DNA of 64,000 bases from Schistosoma mansoni (Eukaryota > Platyhelminthes > Trematoda > Strigeidida > Schistosomatidae): assembly GCF_000237925.1 (NCBI RefSeq), contig NC_031495.1, positions 12,014,460-12,078,459 of the forward strand, written 5' to 3'. Each line of letters opens with the position of its first letter. The first letter of the stretch is position 1. Below the pieces are notes generated by a model, which ran no database searches, was not told the origin of the DNA, and saw only the letters and a program-made list of their open reading frames with translations. The position numbers were made by a program, and so were the translations under genes. Positions 26,816 to 36,865 of the stretch are shown piece by piece.

Positions 26816-27593
26816 GGGGTGAGTCCTTAGCTGAACTTTGATTGAACCCTTTCTTTCAAAAATATTCAAGCAACTTTATAACGTCCTCGACTTTAATATT
26901 TTTACATATTACCAACATCCGTCTCTTGATTCTGACATAACTACTATAACACTGACCTTTCATCAAAATATTTCGTTAATAATCTTCATATATTTTGCAA
27001 TATAGCAATTGTTTAATTTTTCAAATAATTACTGTGACACTATATAATTATTACGTGAAGCAACTACTCGACGAGTTTTATTTCTTTGTTGTAACTCATA
27101 CATGTATGTAGGAGTGCAGAACCCTAATAAAAAACTAATTAAAAAGAAAACTCTTCTCTCTATTTGTTATTTTTACTAAATGTCAAAATGACAATATTCA
27201 CTATACTCAAATCATGCTTAAAAGAGAAGCTCTAGAAGAGGTGAAAAGATTCGCGCACATGGTCAGCGTGAGATCAAAATAAAGACGGTGACTCCAGTGT
27301 TTATATTCTTTATAGATCGAAGAAAGTTTTGTAGCCGTGATATTACTTAATTTTATTTGAGTGATAGCTACGCAGATAATCTGTCTTCACAAACACACAA
27401 CAAGTCATTTGCCTAGAGAGGATAAATAAAACTAACGGTTGAAATAAGTTTGACCTTAGATCCCTGTAATTATGATTTAAAGGGAAATCTTTACACGTAG
27501 TCCATCTTGGTAACTAACAGATATTGAAACAGAATGCGGATTTGTGGCGGTTATAGAAATTTTAACGGTTAAATTCGTAGTTCGATCTAAGCT
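26816..27593. other. AT-rich intergenic sequence
   Basis: No gene, RNA or clear repeat recognised. Confidence 0.55.
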
Positions 27594-27833
27594 AGACCAT
27601 GATTAAAAACCTTGACGACCATTTCTTCCTAGTATGGGGCTCCTTAACAGTGCATATCCACGATCTCGCACGCGGGACTCGAACACAAAACGTTTGGTCT
27701 CGCGCGCGAACGCTTGGCCTCTGGACCAATAAACCTCAGGTGCGGGATCGTGGATGCGCACTACTAAGGAGTCCTATACTCCGATGGAATAGCCGTCCAG
27801 TGTTTCCAGGTTTTCAATGGTGGTCTAGTTAAG
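27594..27833. mobile_element. Palindromic hammerhead/tRNA-type SINE
   Basis: The left arm (27594 to about 27672) and right arm (about 27737-27831) are imperfect inverted copies of each other, CTAGACCA... facing ...TGGTCTAG, with the inner CCACGATCTCGCAC facing GTGCGGGATCGTGG. The middle reads, on the minus strand, like a tRNA: GGTCCAGAGGCCAAGC (A-box region) and GTTCGAGTCCCGC (B box). The right arm on + has ACTAAGGAGTCC...CCGTCCAGTG, matching the order CUGANGA, stem II, GAAA, cleavage GUC of schistosome hammerhead SINEs. The cores are mutated (CTAAGGA for CTGANGA), so cleavage activity is doubtful. Satellite/SINE-borne hammerheads (Sm-alpha type) are known in schistosomes. Confidence 0.75.
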
Positions 27834-30434
27834 ATAGACCCATGAATTCAACTGTTAAAATACTTCAACATCTAGAACTTCGAAAAACCACTCAGTAAAA
27901 CGACAAAACAATGTGAAGACACATTTTTGTTCATACTACACCAAGTTTTGAAAATGTGACTCAACTTTCCAGAGGTTTATCCTTATTAATATTTATGGTT
28001 ATAATAATCACTCAAGAATAGATATGAAAACGCACTGGATTAAACAGAACCGAACAATAGCGTTTTTCGTGTGTTTCGACCATTACCCTGAAGACAAACG
28101 TAGTATAAGACAATGATGATTGAGAGGGGAAGTACGCTTGATTGTAGAATGGAGTAGAAGAACATGAGACTTCTAAATTAGTTATCTAGAGGAGAGGCGT
28201 CTTACATCAGGTTGTTATAATCTCATGGTGAAACTTAACAGAGCCTTTTCAGCCAGTAGTATCCATGATCACTAACAAGACCAACATCAATGTCTACTGC
28301 TTATAAGACTACCAACTTGAGGGGATTATTTTCCGCTACATATTCGTAATTTAATAATAAACATTCGAAGATCATTAACTATAGATCAGTAATTTCTTAA
28401 ATGACCATTACAACATCGCTTCTGTCTTATTTTCCTTGTAATATGGTGATAGTGATGAATGGTCTTCCCAGTAAGTGATAAAGACTACTTTGTACCTGAC
28501 AATATTTGAATCACCGTTATTTTTACTTTTCGTGGTTGGGAATTATGAAAACCTCCTTTCGTTGGACATTATTTTAAGATGTCTTTTGGTCAAAAACCAT
28601 ATTGAAGGGTTATTTTTCTGGTATATATGTTTTCCCTAAGGAAATCATTGACTCGAACCCATTTCTTTACTGCGGGTTGTTGAGAGCGGTTATTCTTTGC
28701 CACCGCGTGACCGTACGCATTGTTTGCGAAGTTGTATTTCTCCACAGTCAGTTGATTTGCAGAAGAAAAGGCCAGGGTTTCAGTTTTGATGTTATCATGG
28801 TTATTAAAGCTTTTATTAGTGGGCTCAGTAACCGAGTGCAAACTTTTTGAGCTAGAGTTTGCGCCAAACTGTTAGTATGGACAAGTGATCAAGCTACCCA
28901 AATTGAAGTGGGTGAAGAAAACTTAGAACTCGAGATTCAATTTTTGTAAACCAACTTCTTCAAATATCACTTGGAGTTCTAGTTAGCGGCTAACATGAAG
29001 GTAAAAACGTATATCCAAGTAAAGATCCAAAAGTTAGCTACCACCTAAGGGCCTATAAAATTAAATATGTCTTAGTAATTTTTAAAATTTGATTGGTCCA
29101 ACTGTATCAACAACCAGATTTTTTAACAAATGCGTTTATCTATATACCGATTTACTTGTACTGATTTTTAGTTGACGAATGCAATATATAGGTGAAATAG
29201 TGGAGACGGATTTCACTAAATTGATATGAACGAATGTTATTGAATCAATACATAGTCTCATGTTTGATACCTTCCTAACACGCTCATACTATGGATTGAT
29301 ATCAACAGAAAAGCAGATCAGAAACGTGGGATGATAGTTATCCAATGGCTTAAAATAGAGATCAGATCGCTGAGTCGTTAACTATAACGAAACAGTTACT
29401 TGGACAATGTCAGTTCAATTACATAGGACTCATTTTTTGTTCCATAAAACGTTTGACCTATTTATTCATTTTAGAACTATATTGTAACGAAATAATGAAT
29501 CACGCATAACCTGTTGAATGAGGAAATAGTTGTTCTGTAACTATGACCTTCAGTTCAGATGGTATTTCGCGCTTTAAATCATTCTTAAAGAAAATTGATC
29601 GAATTCCTACACTATATATCATTCATTACTGCTAATTATATTTTATTTAACAATTATTACACATTCACTGATTGCCAAGTTATTAATAACTGGTATAAAT
29701 TTACTGACTGAATGTTACTGAAAACAGATACGAGAGTACATTATCGGCGAATAAAACTTTCCTAGTCGGTGTAACTATGTTACCACAAGTATGTTAGTGG
29801 ATACAGTAATCTACGTTGTATCTGACACCTCAGATAGAATAGTTACCAACAAGTGTTTCTCATTGATTACTACCCTGTTTTTTCACCCACTCATTTTCCT
29901 TCTTTTGATGTTTGCTTCAAGATGCCAGTGATGTATTCCTTAACTGCATTTTTATCTTGCCCTTGAACTGACATACTCATAAAAAACACTAACAAAAAAC
30001 AAACATAATAAAATGTCATAAGCGAATATAGGAAATTACTTTGTAGGTCACTCATTATCCAAATAATTCAGACCTAATTGTTAGGACTAATTATTAGGCT
30101 TTGTATCGGGGATATTTGGCAACTGTCTTATGATAATGTTAGAAGAGAAAAGGAATGTTGTGGTTAGATATTCAGTTTATTTCCGAATATTTCATATACT
30201 GTAATCCTTTGAGTAAAGCTAATGATTTCACCACCAGATGACACTAATTTGAAGGATTTCCAACCTTGAAGCTCCAAATCGAGATGATACACAAATTTAT
30301 AGATTGTGTCCATCAGCTGAACTCACCATAGGAGATAAAATAAATGATAAACAGAAAAATATTTTCTAAAGTTCATTGTTTTCTTTCATTTAGTGAAATA
30401 TTAGACGCTCTAAGAACGGAATACCATATACATC

Positions 30435-30435
<1 letters not shown>
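27834..30435. other. Intergenic region without recognisable genes
   Basis: Overlapping reading frames on both strands near 28590-28850 have no recognisable product and no splice context. No RNA genes seen; old unassigned repeats are possible. Confidence 0.5.
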
Positions 30436-30437
<2 letters not shown>

Positions 30438-30496
<59 letters not shown>

Positions 30497-30745
30497 CACA
30501 CACACACACACTCACACTCTCTTTTTTTAGAGATATAGATATATAGATATTTTTTTTTTTTTTTTTTTTTCTCACACACACACACACATATTAAATAATT
30601 GAGAGAGAGTTAGTGTGAGAGACTCAATGTGTGTGTGTGCGTAAAATCGAGATATAGCTCTATAAATATACACACACAGAGAGAGGGAGAGGGGAGAGAG
30701 TATGAGAACGATTTTTTTTATCATTAGTTTTAGTGAGAGAGAGAG
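30438..30745. repeat. Microsatellite cluster (AT, CA, poly-T, GA)
   Basis: (AT)n to about 30490, then CA, poly-T (about 30550-30570), CA/GT and GAGA tracts up to the gap. This low complexity probably caused the assembly break. Confidence 0.9.
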
Positions 30746-30945
30746 NNNNNNNNNNNNNNNNNNNNNNNNNNNNNNNNNNNNNNNNNNNNNNNNNNNNNNN
30801 NNNNNNNNNNNNNNNNNNNNNNNNNNNNNNNNNNNNNNNNNNNNNNNNNNNNNNNNNNNNNNNNNNNNNNNNNNNNNNNNNNNNNNNNNNNNNNNNNNNN
30901 NNNNNNNNNNNNNNNNNNNNNNNNNNNNNNNNNNNNNNNNNNNNN
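30746..30945. other. Assembly gap (200 N)
   Basis: A 200-N placeholder bounded by GA repeats on the left and AT repeats on the right. Confidence 0.98.
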
Positions 30946-30975
30946 TATTTATATATATATATATATATATATATA
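30946..30975. repeat. (AT)n microsatellite at gap edge
   Basis: The AT run continues out of the gap. Confidence 0.85.
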
Positions 30976-31345
30976 GGGATTTTATATTGTATTCCGTTTT
31001 TAGAATAAAGACCATAATCACTGCCATTATTACCAATGATTTAGTTAGGAAGACAGTAATAAAATTTCTTTTCTTTAAAAAATACACAAACAAAAGATAA
31101 TCACAATAAAACTGGATGTAATAAAGTAATGAATAATATATGCACAATAACTATAAGTTTTTCTATAGTATGAAACGTGAACAGATAGGATGAGTGGAGA
31201 AAGAATAAAGGTAGGAACTTTTAAACCATAATTAGGATCGAATAGCTAGTGAGGAATACTGGTGTCAAGTCATACAATTCATCTTTGTCGTGCAACCCGT
31301 CAATTTTGTGTGGTGATTTAGTTCGGTTTTTTTTAATGTTTTCAA

Positions 31346-31351
31346 TTTATT
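31346..31351 (-). promoter_or_regulatory. Possible poly(A) signal of the TFIIA gene
   Basis: Reads AATAAA on the minus strand, about 280 nt past the TFIIA stop codon. In AT-rich DNA this can occur by chance. Confidence 0.3.
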
Positions 31352-31626
31352 CTTTTTTTTACAAATGACTATAAAAGTACCTTACTATAACTGTAAGGAA
31401 ATGAAATGGGTTATAGTTATCTTTTTCTTTACACAACGCAAAGTTGGTTAAAAGAGGCATACAACAAGTGCAACTATAGTCACTCAAAAAGGTTTACATT
31501 CGCATTAATTAATATAAATGACTAAACATAATGGCATCGGGAAACAGAGGAAACAGTAGCCAAATTCATCTTTCGACAATATCGTTTGATGTGAAGAAAC
31601 TAGTAATCAAATACATTCCATTCAAA

Positions 31627-31734
31627 CTACCATTCGGCTTCACCGACAGCCTTTTGGAAAATATGATCTCGACCATTTATGGACATTATCCCGTCCTTCA
31701 GATGAAAACGCCATTTATTTCGAGCTCGATGAAT
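31627..31734 (-). CDS. TFIIA large subunit, exon 8 (C-terminal barrel, stop)
   Basis: Preceded by an AG acceptor. Encodes IHRARNKWRFHLKDGIMSIN and on to AVGEAEW and a stop, the most conserved part of TFIIA beta, which contacts TBP and DNA. Confidence 0.95.
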   Translation of the reverse strand: MHRARNKWRFHLKDGIMSINGRDHIFQKAVGEAEW

Positions 31735-34700
31735 CTATTGAGAAGGCAGAAAAAAGTGTTTTTCAAAAGATGAATGGTATTACAAGATAGCTCTACATTG
31801 ACATACAGTAAAGGTGATTTCAAAATATTTTGGTTTACAGGTTCTAACAAACCAGAAGTAAGCAGTCAGTGATCGGGTGTAGAATATATGAAAGATTGTA
31901 TCCGCATTAGGTAACGTCAAACTACAGAAAAATTGTGGATGAACCTTTCAGTTATGAGAAACACCATATCCAATAACACCATTGAATGTAAGTAGCCTTG
32001 CGACTATATGTTTACAAGAAACCTTATTATTCAGCTCTTTTCTCCACTTCTGTGTGGAATTCGTTACTATTTACAACTCATCCAAAAACTACTGCACACT
32101 TAAACGTAATTAACATTTGTAAATTTATTTACTCTGGCCTTGAGATACCACTTCAGAGTAACGGCTAGTGATACTACCAGGTTATTCAAACTGAAGTGTA
32201 GTCTTAATTTGGAACAATGGAGACATTGTTACCATATACTCGTTACAGCTAGTCTATATACTACAGGATATTGTTATATAGTGGTCGAGAAATTTCCTTT
32301 TAAAAAGAGACAGATTTTTTCACCAATAATATCATTACAAGTAATAAGGATTTGAATTTTTACGATTTCTTAAATGATAAAATTATTATAGAAGTGATTG
32401 GTAGATCCGAGGGAATTATTTTGTACATTTACTCTGCCTGAATAATTTACAGTTAGGTTAATCACAGTTCAGCTAGCTTTACCCAAATAAAGTTCACAAA
32501 GCCTTAATTCACACACCTAACCTCAGTATATTTCGTTCATGAGTCTCCACCTCCTTTCTGGAGAGTAGTTCTTAAGTAATACATAAGTTCCTGATATTTC
32601 ACAAACTTACATATCCGGCATAAATTAGGTTTTTGTTCGCCTATTAATAAGATGCATACATTGCATAAAGTTCTTTTGTATCAATTTACGGGTGTTAAAT
32701 ATAGCCTTTAGAAGTAGAGAACATACAGTGGCACGTAGTTAATCACAAATATCGTAGAAGCATTCCTAACATTGAGCGAAGCCAATGGGTGGACATGAGT
32801 ATTTTCTTATCGGCCTAGCTCACCAACCACGTGAAAAAGCGAAAAACTTATCAGTTGTCCTAAATTCCTATTGGAACTCACCTTATCATACTGACAAACA
32901 ACAACATTATCCGATTCGAATAGCACTTCAGGTTCTTCATCACTCACATCATCCTCTGAATTCAAAGGTTCTTCTTCCTCATCTTCTTCTCCTTCCTCTT
33001 CTGTTTTTAGAGGGTCTCCTTCAAGGAATTCCATCTGATCTGGAACACCGAGCTCTGATTCAGTTGGGGATGAAAACTGTTTTGCTATACGACTGTTCTT
33101 AGGACTGACTGAATTCCTATCTTGTTGTGGACGCTGCTTAGATTTTTGTTTCATTCGATCCAATGTTCGCTTAGGATCAACAGTATTTTCGTAGTTTTCT
33201 ACAGATAGTTCGCTGTTAATGATCAATACAAAATAACTAGAGTTTAGTGATATTTTAAACAAAAGTCATTAAGAAGAGAATAGAAAGGGTTGTTGAAACT
33301 CATACCGATAGTCAGGAGAAATCGGAACTCCCAAACAACACAAAGTAAAAGCTGCAAAATACGAGTGGAGTTACAAAAATAAATATTTTAAATATTTCAG
33401 ATCACTTAAAATACATGGAACAGAAGGAAACAGAGGAAACAATTAAAATACTGAACGGTCAATTAAACGTCACATTGAAGCTGAGAGCAATAGAACCAAA
33501 TAAACAGCTATGCCATAGCAACTAGGATGTAAACACTGCATTTTAGAATCATCAGTTGGTGAAATGCGTTCAACATCAACCTAGGGTTAATTAGCATGGA
33601 ATATACTCGACCAAGATACAACATCTCTACCTGACTTTCTAGATCTAATATGGTGGACAGTCAGTCAGCTACAACGTAGGGCCAGGCACATTTATGCATT
33701 GGTCCAAGTTGCCTTGCCTCGTTGACACAACAAGATGAACACCGGATTCATAGAAGTAGTTAATTTAGTAGTGGTAATATATAAAAGATAGGTTGTATAT
33801 AAGGATATAGTATAGGAAGAAAGACAGATATGAAGCAATTTTAATCTCAAGGTTTAAGGGATAATAAAGAGTGTATACACCTACGGCATTGTGATCGATT
33901 ATGAGCCATGTCACCTAGAGTCTCCAACCATTGGTTACGATGGTCGCGCGGACCCCAACCAAGTCGTCTGCATCTGCCAACATGGCTCAGACTAGAAGTT
34001 AGTGACTTCAAGCATTTATGCCACGTTTTGGTTTGGCCGCCAATAACTCTCTTCCAACCATTCCCAATACTAGTCAGCATTGCGCGTCGTGGTAATCAGT
34101 GGTGTGCAGGCATACGTAACACGTGGCCCAACCATCTCAGTCGATGAAGATTCATCACCTCATCAACTGATTTACCATCATTCCCTAATACCCTGTGTCT
34201 AACCTCACTATTACTTACCTGGTGATCCCAGCAGATGCGAGCAATAATTCTAAGGCATCTGTGGTCAAATACTAGTAACTTGCGAGTATCTTCTACTCTT
34301 AATGGCCACGTTTCGCAGCCGTAAAGTAAAACAGAATGAACTGTCGCACAGTATACTCCACCTTTAATTGATAGACAGATATCTCGTCTTCGCCATAGGT
34401 GATGTAAGTTGGCAAAAGCCAAATGAGCTTTTTGAATCCATGCTGAAATTTCGTCAGACACCAACCCATTAGGGCTGATCAGACTTCCAAGATAAGTGAA
34501 GTTGTCGACTCGTTCGACTACTTCCCTCTCTATTCTTAGTTCAGGTGTTGACGCAGGCAAGTCCTGAAGTAAGAATTTACTTTTAGGGGGGGGGAGAAAA
34601 GCATTGCAAACATCCTTGCATTGTTACTCAGTACTACCAAAAGACTCTGCATTTTATTAGCGTCTTCATCAAACAGGACTATGTCATCTGCGTTTTCTAA

Positions 34701-36831
34701 GGCGATAAGTGGACCTCCTGGTAAGAGATCAATTCCTGAAAATGCAGTCGACGAGAGTGTTATTTACAGCAATAGGTCTATCATGAAGTTAAACAAAAAT
34801 GGAGATAGTGGACAGCCTTGTCGGACACCACTTGAGGTTGTAAAATCAGATGACAGTTCGCCATAAGCTCTCACTCAACTGGTAGTGTTCGAGTAAAGAG
34901 CCTTCACAAGGTTTATGTACTTCTGAGGTACACCTTTCAATGACAGACACTGCCACAGAGCCTCTCAGTCTACAGAGTCAAATGCTACTTTTAAGTCAAG
35001 AAAAACTATCATTGTCGGACGTCAATAAACATGTCTGTGCTCTAACTGTTATGGACAACTAATTTTTAAAAATCTAGGGTATTTTGAAATATGACTATTA
35101 GTATCTTGCTACACAGTACACACTCAGGTAATTGTAATGGTATACAGTTTATTTCATGACAATAATTAGGCATGAATTGACCTACTTTGGATTGACCGGT
35201 GTAGTGGTAGTAGTTACTACTTCTGGATCTTCACCATCATCACAACCCTCAGATTCATCTGTATCTGTATTCTTCCCGTGGTATGGTGAAAGTCGTCGAC
35301 GTTTGGAGGCAGGTGTTTGTGCAGTGTGAAGTGAATGAGTAGCTGAAGACCGTTGTCCAGGGCGTAAATGACTTTCTTGGACTGATACGGAAGGTGGGGA
35401 CATAGGAGTGGGTGGGGCACTTACAAGAGGTGTGCCCCCACCCATATCTCTTGGAGTATCCATCACATAACGACTAGTGTTGTAGTGAGATAAAACAGAC
35501 GAGTGTGGGGTGAAACCAGGAGTAGCAGGGACTAAGTCATCATCATCGTCATCGTCATCTTCTAGATCTGAACCATGATGGGCATGGGATGCAACACTAT
35601 CATTATAATTATGTTGTCCACTGTTTTGATTCTTTCGACGCCCAGGTACGCTCATCGATTGGGATACAGGAGTGTCACAGAACTTTTCGTCATCGCTATC
35701 ATGGACACCATCGACCTGTGTCTGTAACAGTAAAAAGTAATTTATGGGTAAAAATTATATATATATTGTTACGTCTGGCCGGTTGAACGCTATATTCAGA
35801 TCCTAAGCTATTCGGATAACCCCAGGGCTAGCACTACTCAGCGACTTGAACACCAGAGAAGACACGAGTATCAGAGAAACACTTTACTGCAAGGTTCCGT
35901 AGACAAAGCCCTGAGCCCAGAGTCAAATGAAGCACCATTGAAACCGCCGATCTCTGAAGACAAACATCAATCAGAACTAAACTACAGGGCTCATTTATGT
36001 ACAGAAAATATAGGGATTTTATAGTAATTTAAGAGTCCTTGAGTTTTACTGAAAGTCCTAGAATACTGCTAAACATAGTAGCAGTGTATTAATCAGCCAA
36101 TCAGGATCTCCACATGTGACTTTTCCATTTTCGTTATTTTAGTAACATAACTTCACATAACTTCTAATTAATCGCTGATTGGTTGAAATACTCCTTGATG
36201 ACTCCTGAGCTTGTCATGTCACTTGCGAGAAAAATGAAGGGTCATCCCAACACCTCCCTTTTTTGAAGATTCGGGGTAGGTATCCAGACTGCATTTGCCG
36301 ACTTCATCCTCCCCCACGAAACAATGTTGGATCCTCATATCTCCAAATTACAATTAATATGACATTATTTAGAACATATTTCTCGCATTGAATAGAGAAC
36401 CCACTGGGGATGACTAAATGATAATGAACGACCCTTGGCTTTAGGTCATCAGAACTTGGCTCTTCTGAAACATTTCCATCAAATTCATTAAGATTTTCAC
36501 TAGAGGTTATTAGATAACTAGGGGAATCATCATCTAATAAAATTGCATTAGATTTTTGATCACCATTTGATTCAGACGACTTATTTTTCTCATCTTCATA
36601 AGAATTTTCATCAAAATTATGTGCATCATTACGCGAACCCATATCTGGTAAACTGACATAAGAAATTGGATATGAAGCTGATTAATTATAAGCTTTTATC
36701 TCCCGATGATTTTGAATTACATTTGGCACAATTTGGTTTGCTGTACTGTTCTAGTCTTTTTCTGGATGTGCGTCATTCCAGCTTTCTTGACCGATATCAT
36801 GTAACCCGTAGTTTAGTTCTATACACCGTCC

Positions 36832-36865
<34 letters not shown>

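Noticed and set aside
28590-28850. Overlapping open frames of 82-83 codons on both strands
   Set aside because: No recognisable domain, no splice context, and both strands open at once, typical of chance.
30344-31147. Several open frames through AT, CA and gap sequence
   Set aside because: They are built from microsatellite translation and N characters.
31531-31773. Plus-strand 80-codon frame
   Set aside because: It is the antisense shadow of the conserved last TFIIA exon on the minus strand.
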